NCBI GenBank assembly: GCA_037191015.1
Contig: JBBCKD010000015.1
Span: 248,001 to 312,000, forward strand
Direction of reading: 5' to 3'
DNA from: Ravibacter sp037191015
GTDB lineage: Bacteria; Bacteroidota; Bacteroidia; Cytophagales; Spirosomataceae
DNA: 64,000 nt
How positions within the stretch are numbered: position 1 is the first letter of the stretch; each line of letters opens with the position of its first letter. Below, piece by piece: positions 45,101 to 52,128 of this stretch. A program made the position numbers and the translations under genes. A model generated the notes under the pieces. The model searched no databases. It worked only from the letters and a program-made list of their open reading frames with translations, and was not told the origin of the DNA.

Positions 45101-46340
45101 TTTTATTCTGGCTGATAGCAATGTATTGTGCGTCTTCTTCGGTAAGGGGAATGCTGCCGGTGTTGTTGTTTTGCGAAGCCAACGGCCCTGAAGCCCAGCC
45201 AAGCGTCCGTTTGAAAACAGGGAGCCCTCCTATTGTAAACTCCGAGTCAAACCGCTTATATGCGTCGCTATACGGATCGTATTTGACAATAACGGGCATC
45301 CCTCGGAAGGGCATAAAGCTTCCATCCTGCGGATAGGCCCTGAGGGCAATGGTCGGGAGCGCGGAGGGTTTTGGGGTAGGCTCGGGGGAAGATGCCGGCT
45401 TTTTGGGCTCCTTAGGCTCCGAGGGGACCGGGGCAGACTCTGTCTTATCATACCAGAACGATTTCACCTCACTTTTACCGTCATTTTTTATATACACGCC
45501 CGGTACCGCTGCCTGAACAACCACCGCATAACGGTGATTCGACTCAAACTGGAACTGCATCCCGGCATCAGCACCGACAACTATCCCCGGTAACGGCGAG
45601 GGTTCCGATGTATAATTGGGCTGACGGTTCTGCTGGATCGCTACATTCGGATCCATGCCCGCTACTTCGGGGTTCACCGTTACATCGCCCATATCGACAA
45701 TACGGACTGTATAAGTTGGCACACCCGGGGCCACAACGGTCGGTATCCAGGTAATCGGGAGTAAGCTTATCGATTTGGAAACCACGGTATTAGCAGTAAA
45801 AGGCTGTCCGGCCACAGTGACCAGGCGGGGAGGTTCAGGCGATTGGGCAACTACCTGGACACAATTGATTTCCGAGATCTGGGATGTAAATCCATCTCCT
45901 ACTGTGGCATCAAAAACACCAACGCAAAGTGCGTACGTACCCTGAGGTACATCACCTCCGTTAAAGAAATTCCCCTCGTCGAGTCCAATAGTCTCGATAG
46001 TAGAGGAGTCGAAAAATCTGGGTAAAGTGTTCCCCCGCACCAACGTCTGAGGCTGATTTAGAAGAAAAGGAGTGGAGGTTCGGGTCCGGATTGTTACTAA
46101 TCCGTCAATGCTGCGTAAAGCTGCCACTAAATTGACCGCCCGGACAACCCCTGGCGCCCATCCGGGTAAAATAACGATCGCTACAAACCGGTCCCCCATA
46201 TTTGCCAGGCTATTGAGCGTACCCTCAAAACCGGACATTGGCGCGGGCTGCACAATTTGAATAACTACCTGGTTTTGCTGGGCAAACGACGGCGCATTCA
46301 GCAGCGTAAGAAACAGGATTAGAGACAGGAAGCGTAACAT
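39147..46340 (-). CDS. Giant exported protein (2397 residues) of unknown function
   Basis: The largest gene in the window. Signal peptide to residue 20 (SFA-Q). Residues about 21-165 form a beta-domain with a VPQGTYALCVGVFDA segment that, from memory, resembles the N-terminal domain annotated as TANFOR in Bacteroidota. A proline-rich linker (about 300-333) follows. The centre (roughly 650-1650) is a long beta-rich stretch with amphipathic alternation (for example YGNVAVTMPMKIGGRLMVRFG). A Big/SbsA-like Ig segment ending TVTFRTGPL lies near 1850. A Gly/Pro/Ser linker (about 2262-2297) precedes a C-terminus with no T9SS signature. It starts 15 bases after the barrel gene. Codon use on the minus strand is consistent through the whole length. 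Confidence 0.85.
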   Translation of the reverse strand: MLRFLSLILFLTLLNAPSFAQQNQVVIQIVQPAPMSGFEGTLNSLANMGDRFVAIVILPGWAPGVVRAVNLVAALRSIDGLVTIRTRTSTPFLLNQPQTLVRGNTLPRFFDSSTIETIGLDEGNFFNGGDVPQGTYALCVGVFDATVGDGFTSQISEINCVQVVAQSPEPPRLVTVAGQPFTANTVVSKSISLLPITWIPTVVAPGVPTYTVRIVDMGDVTVNPEVAGMDPNVAIQQNRQPNYTSEPSPLPGIVVGADAGMQFQFESNHRYAVVVQAAVPGVYIKNDGKSEVKSFWYDKTESAPVPSEPKEPKKPASSPEPTPKPSALPTIALRAYPQDGSFMPFRGMPVIVKYDPYSDAYKRFDSEFTIGGLPVFKRTLGWASGPLASQNNNTGSIPLTEEDAQYIAISQNKKHSDYNSFYVNGLVRGQTYSWNSSVWISGQAKERDNARRQELTGSFKAGMGAPVLQLPANKDTLEGGDISFEFRTAETPAATGGFNFNKCFDIVQASRGQVEGFAISIHEKGVLEVSDSESFENVMFRDSVALKKAFDQGENGNAVLEYVYSDKTNLFKITEEGTYYWRVRWLTNPDGASTGPSYSDSETREFTIGKPSDKTDKADGETPPQVAKDCKADCDIPLPAGPVAVGIAENVQVKVGHFTLLVTKATVKAGNVYDGEGHITNFSLWGYEPELKVTFKNLKVTKAGTYLQAFAGEVDTETGGHELLNLTEMVLGQPLTLPLGADFMLGGNRFILQLTALKFLPTKAEASIRIAGHIPGGEGDERRYDLVANPVCIVPGGFGKPARFFLNANIYGSAETDSYQFYVKGKEEGAVERSSFVEFKCDTISLQLAGGLRFPRTKLLPEDDLGNIIAGNVDAEFLWRIDQRVSREDSPAGVTTTGMMAGLTFNHPFQVVGLEGWGFKIQDAFIDMSDMSNPPEMQFPAAYSFESWLPAGQYVNEQLRKTWKGVYGKTFALRLPKELAENRKSFAVNDLIIDKTGLTVSAEAQNILSADEAGWGFTISKLTLSVIQTSTLEGNMKGKIQLPVFDADDRLNYNMVLSSQPAGGPEGPNYICTVSVPGSEALDMNLWLAKVQLDPSSQVEFSVGRESKARLKGHLNGSFGIFPGERDDLMGLKLTDVRFENFSFDTDVPGFFTFDDVSYSRASGQPVVSFASPQHSAAKFPLTINEIDFVSSGSGGYTNPGLHLDADLALSDEITAGLALTIYGKIKLDGVKPVDVGYDHTDLEAIRLDVETKGFTLKGEVQFYKNHTDYGNGFYGNVAVTMPMKIGGRLMVRFGTMGEAGQPDYYSYWFVDGMIHLASGIAVGPMSLNAFGGGAYHHMRLANPGAMTAEAASQLAREALKEPDVTPANIPESGLKFVPDKNVYLGIRAGVVASITGAKDVFNMDVGLTAEVSAAGGLNSVSLNGNGYLLQELDKREDPPMKASVLLTYDRTGESSRLDGTFTVMVDFYDILVGNQIPAQKIAGQAQLHIDDEMWYFYLGNPARRAGLKASIKAAGTEVMSADMNAYFMVGHGIPTELPPLPDFIRNLLNRSTGNKVENQATSDNRTPRSPALYETGKGIAFGATFDKRIYPSFLVFYADLRMVVGADINITKNAGAVCEGSDEPRGVNGWYGQGQAYAGIDGRLGIHVDLVFAEGKYEIAQLAAAISLTAKLPNPNYFAGRAALYYSILDGWVDGYCNFNIELGENCIVAGNNPLGEFTFISDMQPDGSEQVSPGTEVTTSFYFPMNKAFELEEILPDNSVRIRKFKPFIKRYELYEVKPSGSQALVANLSQRLERNNVVAVLSHRDYLKGNTPYQAVIEVQVYETTSGSDVLVKKPNSNDPFSEPKTVTFRTGPLPQVLENVTDSWPIRNQRFFLQNQGLEAAVAKITPGDEFPCTYSSRGKKGYVKVGGQAYLFTNSTEHNTQNAANDRPTAGRSVTYKAVFTAKDGGSEPVEANMKYFADAGAIEFDIPQLANSTTYQLDIIRRVNPGVNATPATSVAIAEEREVTTLDTRNRKGQNVVLEGGNSTVARRQVGIRGVSDMIAEPPVFTVFSYTFRTSQYNTHRDKLAALSLTPGQTTFLGVRTWTAETDEAFETADLPASILIANRGTSSVSGSCGRSQTPLMQLYLPDMDDTYLSSAHQKFGAVNTLYTGYRSFNFPGIRHEKNTPNATESQIRSAIRLGGNGNTNQAGFVLNAGTSPKKIISNAYAPTLTVLPNLLGSDAGVPMPFRMPYYVSSGLSAPLEPAAPNRPGPNVAVSAVAVNIGSASASTASGPSPGGAPQASPGGPSPGSGKPKLSIMDMTDLVLTSQNYQIISNLLDFKQIVPQVLTTPLGDLTLYNAAEKSRVDNLIRQEQMLQKVIHLSGKQRIQFIYWVPTMYGPYPTAPITFEGTVK

Positions 46341-46355
46341 AGGGCGGCGCTTTTC

Positions 46356-48098
46356 TTAAAATGTATAACTGTAAAGCAGGTTCGTGCGTATTTCCGTAAA
46401 CGATGGCGTCAGCCCGGTTTTCGAGTTGTTGACGAATGCATTTTCGCCAATTGTAAACGTGTGTTTCCCGGCAGAATAGGCTACGCTTGCAGTGCCCGAT
46501 AACGAGCTCCCGTCGGCCCGGGCGTTGGTCTGGCGCAGGAAATAAGTAGCGTTGACCGAGGCCTTCAGTTTCTTGTCGAAAAATGAACGGCTGGCCGAAA
46601 TCACGGGCCCCATTGTCCGGATTTTCTGGAAAGGGGTTTTGGTGTCGTTGTATGAAAGCGAAACCATCAGTGTGGTCTGCTTTTCGAGCAGCATATACAT
46701 CCCGCTGAGGTAGCCGTAAAACGACGTAACAGCAGTCAGGTCGCGGGTGAAGCGGTTCTGGTCGTTCGAGTCCTGATAACCCGTTGTCAGGTTGATGCTC
46801 ATCATCTGCTGCTTGTTCGTATCGGTATACCCGGCATTGAACCCGTAGCTGTTGTTGACAATATGGATCGCCGTAGTGTCATTGAACAGATCGCCGACGC
46901 CGCGGCTCTGGTTGGTGCCGAAATTGGCTATGTTCGCGCTTAAATTCAGCTTGGTATTGACGAGATACGATATATTGGCCGAGCCGATGGTACGCAGCGT
47001 GGTAGCGTATTTTTTCCCGTTGAGGTTGTCGCGGGCCACACCATACGACCCGCTCACCGACAGCTTGCTTTTCAGCAGCGATAGGGTGGGCGAGAGCGTC
47101 AGCTGCTCGTTGTCGTTGTTGAAAAAGAAAGCCCCGAGCGACTGGAAATTCTGGTCGATCCGTTCATACTGCGCCGTTACGTTCCCGATGCCGAAGCTAT
47201 AGCTCAAACCCCCGCGCGCAGCCGTGTACAGGCCCGACGAGGCGTTGATCTCTACAAGTCCGCCGATGGAGCGCAGCACGGCAAAGTCTTCATTGTCCTT
47301 TTCGATAGGGCGGGCATACAGACTGCTGGTAAACACACTGGCCGCCACATCGGCATCGAACGTAAGCTTCTTAAACAAGGTATTGTGGATCTTCAGGCCG
47401 GCCACTGCGTTGTCGGCCGGCGTAATGCTTGTATTCTGTACAGGCCGTGCAATTGAAGTGGTATCGTCGCGGCCTTTGAACAGGAGCAGGTCTATGTAAT
47501 TGCTGCTGGTCCCCACACCGATTTTGAAGGCATACCCGGTACGTTTGAAAACCGGGTACCTATTAAACCGCAACGGATCACCCGACGTCGTGTCTTCGGC
47601 TACTGCCCGGTTGATCCGCCCTGCCATGGCGCCTATTCGCAGCTTGCCGTAGCGTTCGCCGCCTGAATTTATCTCAAACCCGCCTCCCAGCATGTTAACG
47701 CCTGCCAGTGTAAAATCCGAGAATTTTACGTTCCGGTAGCCCGCGTGTATAGTCAGCCATTTGTAGTATGGGCTGACGCCGTAGCGGTTGAAAGGTTGGG
47801 CGAACCGGCGCTCCTGCTCGCTTACGGTCAGCGTAAACGGGAAGGTAATACCGTAGATGCTCACGACCGGCGCGCCGGTCAGATACCAGCTGAAAGGTTG
47901 CCGGCGGGAAGCAATTCCATTCGCACTGTACAGCCACATACCGGCCGAAAGCGTGCCCTTGATGCTGAAAGGCTCGGCTTTTCTCACCGCTTCCAGATCC
48001 TGCGCCATGCTTTCGTTGACCATGCCCGTTCCCGGGAAACAGAATGTGCAGCCTATGAAGCCGAGACGAAGTAACAAATGCGGAAAAGCTATTTTCAT
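46356..48098 (-). CDS. Putative outer-membrane beta-barrel protein
   Basis: A 580-residue exported protein. A signal sequence is likely at residues 1-32 (cut near SMA-Q). The remainder has alternating polar/hydrophobic strands (ISYLVNTKLNLSANIANFG, TLMVSLSYNDTKTPF, ASVNATYFLRQTNA) and ends in the aromatic residue Phe (LLYSYTF), which fits outer-membrane barrels. Its start overlaps the DUF418 stop by ATGA, and the giant gene starts 15 bases later, so the three are coupled. It may be the outer-membrane partner of the giant protein. No known barrel family is evident. Confidence 0.7.
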   Translation of the reverse strand: MKIAFPHLLLRLGFIGCTFCFPGTGMVNESMAQDLEAVRKAEPFSIKGTLSAGMWLYSANGIASRRQPFSWYLTGAPVVSIYGITFPFTLTVSEQERRFAQPFNRYGVSPYYKWLTIHAGYRNVKFSDFTLAGVNMLGGGFEINSGGERYGKLRIGAMAGRINRAVAEDTTSGDPLRFNRYPVFKRTGYAFKIGVGTSSNYIDLLLFKGRDDTTSIARPVQNTSITPADNAVAGLKIHNTLFKKLTFDADVAASVFTSSLYARPIEKDNEDFAVLRSIGGLVEINASSGLYTAARGGLSYSFGIGNVTAQYERIDQNFQSLGAFFFNNDNEQLTLSPTLSLLKSKLSVSGSYGVARDNLNGKKYATTLRTIGSANISYLVNTKLNLSANIANFGTNQSRGVGDLFNDTTAIHIVNNSYGFNAGYTDTNKQQMMSINLTTGYQDSNDQNRFTRDLTAVTSFYGYLSGMYMLLEKQTTLMVSLSYNDTKTPFQKIRTMGPVISASRSFFDKKLKASVNATYFLRQTNARADGSSLSGTASVAYSAGKHTFTIGENAFVNNSKTGLTPSFTEIRTNLLYSYTF

Positions 48099-49462
48099 GA
48101 TTTTGCTTTGTGAACGGTGGGAGCCGGAAACATCGGCTGGACCTTAAGATAGGTCAGGCTTCTCCATAGCCACTCTAAAGGGCCGAAATGAAACCAACGC
48201 AGCCATAACGGGCTTACTGTCAGCTGGACGACCCACACGCCCGCCACCACATAGAATACCTGGTAATACCCGAGCTCCCCGAAGTAGTTCAGGCCGTACC
48301 CGAAAAAGAAAAGCGTACAGATGACCGCCTGCATGACATAGTTGGTAAGGGCCATCTGCCCTACCGCAGCCAGCCTCCGGAAAACGGCGCCGCACCTACC
48401 GGACAGGTACAGGAGCATGACCAGAGAGATATGCGCCATCATGAGCAGGATTCGCTGCACGGGGTATGCCAGGTTGCGCCAGGGTATGGGATTCGCTTCA
48501 AAATAGGCAAAGAATGCTTTGAGGTCGGGAAAATGGACGAAGTTGTTGTAGCTCTCATACAGCACGATAGGCAACCCCAGCCCATACCCGAGCCACACCC
48601 ATCTCAGGTACTGCCGCTTTGTCCAACTGCCCGTAAAAAAGCCCCATTTGACCAGGGCCATCCCCAGCAACATCAGCACGAGCGGATCCCAGATCCCGTA
48701 CGGGAGATACCTGAATTCAAAGTTCCAGGCCAGCGGCCTCACCGTCGCGGCCACCGTGGCATAGCCGGATTTCATGGCCGCCGTATGTTCTTTGATGTCC
48801 GCTTCATTGGGCAGGTAATTCTTTTCTGACTCACGCCAGGCCGCTATAACTTCGCGCTGGCGATCCGTCCGGACGCTGTCGGTTTTAAGTTCCTGCATAA
48901 CCTGCAGGTAATCCAGGCGCTGCTGACGTACTTCCTGGTAAAAGAGGGTACTGAAGACAAATTCCAGGACAGCCGCCAGGGGTACGCCTAAGGCCAGGTA
49001 CATCGGCTTTACTTTCCGGAAAATGAAGGCGATCATCCCGATGATGCCATAGAAATACAGGATGTCGCCTTCCCATAACAACAGGTGGGCGTCGGCCAGG
49101 CCGAAAATGACGAGCCAGCCCATTCGCCGGTAAAACAGGCTCACCAAGGCCCACTTTCCCTCCGTTTTCTTTGTGCTGAACAAGAGGATGCCCGCCCCGA
49201 AAAGCATGGAGAACAGCGCCCTCATTTTTCCTTCGAAGAGAACGTTTATGACCGTCATGAGCCAGAAATTTATACTATGCGGGTCAGTCCGGAAAGCCTC
49301 CGAATAACGGTGAGGCAGGCTGAATACCGGGATGTTTATGAGCAATATCCCGAGCAGGGCGATCCCCCGAAGGACGTCCAATACCTGGATACGGTCGGTT
49401 TTGGATACCGGTGCAGGCTTGCGCCCGGCCTTTTGGTTTTCCTCTGCTGTTACATGCTCCAT
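48095..49462 (-). CDS. DUF418 (YeiB-like) polytopic membrane protein
   Basis: A 455-residue inner-membrane protein with about ten hydrophobic helices. RIQVLDVLRGIALLGILLIN near the N-terminus is the classic start of the OpgC/DUF418 acyltransferase-like superfamily, followed by FSMLFGAGI. The C-terminal half ends LTNYVMQAVICTLFFFGYG and PLEWLWRSLTYLK, the DUF418 domain signature. Its biochemical role is unknown; transfer of acyl or succinyl groups across the membrane to envelope glycans is known for related proteins. It lies 12 bases after the beta-helix gene, so it belongs to the surface operon. Confidence 0.88.
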   Translation of the reverse strand: MEHVTAEENQKAGRKPAPVSKTDRIQVLDVLRGIALLGILLINIPVFSLPHRYSEAFRTDPHSINFWLMTVINVLFEGKMRALFSMLFGAGILLFSTKKTEGKWALVSLFYRRMGWLVIFGLADAHLLLWEGDILYFYGIIGMIAFIFRKVKPMYLALGVPLAAVLEFVFSTLFYQEVRQQRLDYLQVMQELKTDSVRTDRQREVIAAWRESEKNYLPNEADIKEHTAAMKSGYATVAATVRPLAWNFEFRYLPYGIWDPLVLMLLGMALVKWGFFTGSWTKRQYLRWVWLGYGLGLPIVLYESYNNFVHFPDLKAFFAYFEANPIPWRNLAYPVQRILLMMAHISLVMLLYLSGRCGAVFRRLAAVGQMALTNYVMQAVICTLFFFGYGLNYFGELGYYQVFYVVAGVWVVQLTVSPLWLRWFHFGPLEWLWRSLTYLKVQPMFPAPTVHKAKS

Positions 49463-49474
49463 CGCATCCGCCCT

Positions 49475-51835
49475 TTATTCCCTTACGACCCTGAAAACCT
49501 TCCGTTCTCCTCCGGCCGATACCTCTGCCAGGTACAGCCCTGCCGGCAGCGTTTGCATGGAGAGCGAAATCTCCTGTTCGCCGGGGCTTACCTGCCGGTC
49601 GGTGTTGTACAGCAACCTTCCGGAAATATCCCTGAGGCGGATCTCTACTTTTTCATCACCCGATGCCAGGTAACGGAACCTGAGCCGGTCATTGACGGGG
49701 TTGCCTAATAGCGTAAAAGTTTCATTATCATGGGTATTATGTATTCGTACAGACACGATCCGGCTGAAGGCATAGGTGCCATCCAGGCGGTCCGCCGCGC
49801 GGTCGACCTGTTTCAGGCGGTAGTAAAGGACGGGCGCCGCAGCGCGCATAAGCGGGGTATCGTCTGTAAAGCCGTAGCTGCGCATATCCTCCGAATCGCC
49901 TGCGGCTTCCACCCGGCCTATATCTGCAAATTCCTGTGCATCAGCACTCCGCTGTACGATAAAATGGCTGCTATTGGATTCGGCGGTAGTTTTCCAGGAA
50001 AGCTGTACTGCCTTACTTTCGGACCTTGCTTCGAAAGCAGCCAGGGTGACCGGCAGAGAAGTTTCCGTGCCGGCTGAAACAAGGAATCCGCTGAACCCGG
50101 TGACGGGAAAGGTCACACTCCAGTATCCTTGTGCGGGCTCCAACGGGTTTGCGCTCCTGCCTGTATGCCATACTATATCGGCATTATCGGGATGGAATAC
50201 TTTGGAGGGGCTACTGACAATGCCCAATGAGCCTTGAAACTGCGTGATGAGCAGGTTGGATTTATTACCCTCTGTGTCGGCGCTGTTCTTAGGTAAATTC
50301 GGTTTCTTGGTTCCTACCTCTGTATTATAGGCGTCGAATTCTCCCTGGGTGAAGTACAGCGTGACCAGCGCCGTAGCGCTGAGCACCTCGTTGGAGGGTT
50401 GTAAATGGTAGTAACGCGGGGCATATATCGTACTCTCCAGGGAAGGCAGCCCCGGACCGGTGATAAACACCTGGGCGGTAATTTTCCCCGAAACCGGCGA
50501 TCCCCCCTGGGGTGTAATGGTAGCCAGGACTTTGCAATCCTTGTGGATTACGGTAGCGCCGCCATACACAAACGAGGTGATTGCACTGCCGCCAGTGCTC
50601 AGGGATGAGGCTGCTCCGGGCTGTGGGATGAGCTGGTATTCATAGGCTCCGGCATCGATGGTCACATTATGGATGCGGTCCGCTCCGGTGATGTCGTTGG
50701 TAAGCGACAAACCATCGACGACGGCATTGGAGCCGCGGTTGATGGCCGGGCTGCAGCCTTTCAGGTTTAGACCGTCGTCATCGGTAAACCACCGGTCATC
50801 GGCGCCGTTCAGATCGGAGGGGTTGAGGAATTGCGGATCGAGATTCTGGTTGCCCGACCCGGCGTGCCCTCCCTGGATAATGCTGTATTCTACGTTCCGC
50901 GTACCGCTTCCGCCCCAGCTCGCTGAATTTCCCCAAATGATGCAGTTAGAGAATTTGGCAAGCGTTGTAAGGTGATTGTGAACAGCTCCGTATTCTCCCG
51001 TGTTTCCGTAAAACGTACTGTTGATAGCATGGAAAACTCCCCCCAATCCATCCATCGTAAGGCCGCCACCATAATTATCAGACATGTTACGCGCTACGAC
51101 GCAGTTCAGGATCGTTACCGACGATCCATTGCAATAAAAAGCCCCTCCCATACCTGTCTCAGAGCTGCCATTGTCATAGAAAGCGCAATTCCTGACAATA
51201 ACTTTGACCGACTCCTTAATGGCGACGCCTCCTCCGGCACTCTCCGACAAAAAGACAGGGTCGACTTCCGTGCCCAGATTCATTGTACCAAAACCGTTTG
51301 CGGCGCCGTTGCGAACCCTGAAGCCGTCGACCGTTACCGGCTGCAAGGAACTATAGATACCGTACACTACCAGTACATGGTAGCTCTTGTGGCCGCCGCC
51401 CAGGTCGCCGTCGAGGATGGTCGGATTCAGGGCAGGATTGTAATCGCCGCCTCCCGACGGATATCCGCCAACGACCTTGTAGCCCCTGTTTATAAAAAAG
51501 GTATGCTTGCGGCCTTCCATTGTAGCCAAAGAGCTGGGCTTATAGGTACCCCTGGCTACCCTGACCTCTTTTATCCTGTTGCAATCGTTGGCATATCGTA
51601 ACGCAGCCGAGAGTGACTTCATGGCTTCTCCCCAGGTTCTGCCGTCGCCGGGGACGTCTATGGACTGGTCGACATACAGGATACCGCTGGCCGGCCAGTT
51701 GGAACATTCCGGATAACCGATCTCCCAGTCGCCAGGGGGGAAGCAGTCGGGGCATACTATGGGGCCCTGCGATACGGCGGTACTGATCGTTGCCAATACC
51801 AGCAGGAAGGTCAAATAAATTGTTTTGGCTTTCAT
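49475..51835 (-). CDS. Secreted parallel beta-helix protein with a T9SS C-terminal signal
   Basis: A 786-residue exported protein, first gene of the surface operon. Signal peptide to residue 22 (AVS-Q). Residues about 50-390 form a right-handed parallel beta-helix (ILYVDQSIDVPGDGRTWGEA start, then GGGVAIKESVKVIVRNCAFYD, GGAFYCNGSSVTILNCVVARN, INSTFYGNTG and an INRGSNAVVD/DAGAYEY end), matching choice-of-anchor Q-type proteins. A T9SS sorting domain ends the protein (FTLLGNPVNDRLRFRYL, RDISGRLLYN, LPAGLYLAEV). Binding or cleaving a polysaccharide is the usual role of such folds; no catalytic residues are obvious. A 293-base divergent region separates it from the TPR kinase. Confidence 0.88.
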   Translation of the reverse strand: MKAKTIYLTFLLVLATISTAVSQGPIVCPDCFPPGDWEIGYPECSNWPASGILYVDQSIDVPGDGRTWGEAMKSLSAALRYANDCNRIKEVRVARGTYKPSSLATMEGRKHTFFINRGYKVVGGYPSGGGDYNPALNPTILDGDLGGGHKSYHVLVVYGIYSSLQPVTVDGFRVRNGAANGFGTMNLGTEVDPVFLSESAGGGVAIKESVKVIVRNCAFYDNGSSETGMGGAFYCNGSSVTILNCVVARNMSDNYGGGLTMDGLGGVFHAINSTFYGNTGEYGAVHNHLTTLAKFSNCIIWGNSASWGGSGTRNVEYSIIQGGHAGSGNQNLDPQFLNPSDLNGADDRWFTDDDGLNLKGCSPAINRGSNAVVDGLSLTNDITGADRIHNVTIDAGAYEYQLIPQPGAASSLSTGGSAITSFVYGGATVIHKDCKVLATITPQGGSPVSGKITAQVFITGPGLPSLESTIYAPRYYHLQPSNEVLSATALVTLYFTQGEFDAYNTEVGTKKPNLPKNSADTEGNKSNLLITQFQGSLGIVSSPSKVFHPDNADIVWHTGRSANPLEPAQGYWSVTFPVTGFSGFLVSAGTETSLPVTLAAFEARSESKAVQLSWKTTAESNSSHFIVQRSADAQEFADIGRVEAAGDSEDMRSYGFTDDTPLMRAAAPVLYYRLKQVDRAADRLDGTYAFSRIVSVRIHNTHDNETFTLLGNPVNDRLRFRYLASGDEKVEIRLRDISGRLLYNTDRQVSPGEQEISLSMQTLPAGLYLAEVSAGGERKVFRVVRE

Positions 51836-52128
51836 AATAATAAAGGCTTATGGTAAGGTGAGATATCTGATATAAGATTTGTTTGCGGGGGGCGGGGCGG
51901 CCAGGTTGAAATCCTCTTTGTGTTACCAAATTTCACTTGTTTCCCGCCGCGGGTCAATCGCTAATATTAGGGATATGAGTAAACGGTCGGATGTATATGA
52001 TAAAAGAGAGGAGATCGTTTCAATCCGCGAACGCTTGATAAATGTTTTAAGCAGACTTGCTGATTTTCTGCATTTTAATGTATTTTTATACCAAACCGGT
52101 ATTTTGTATAATTGAAGAAAGTCGCCTG

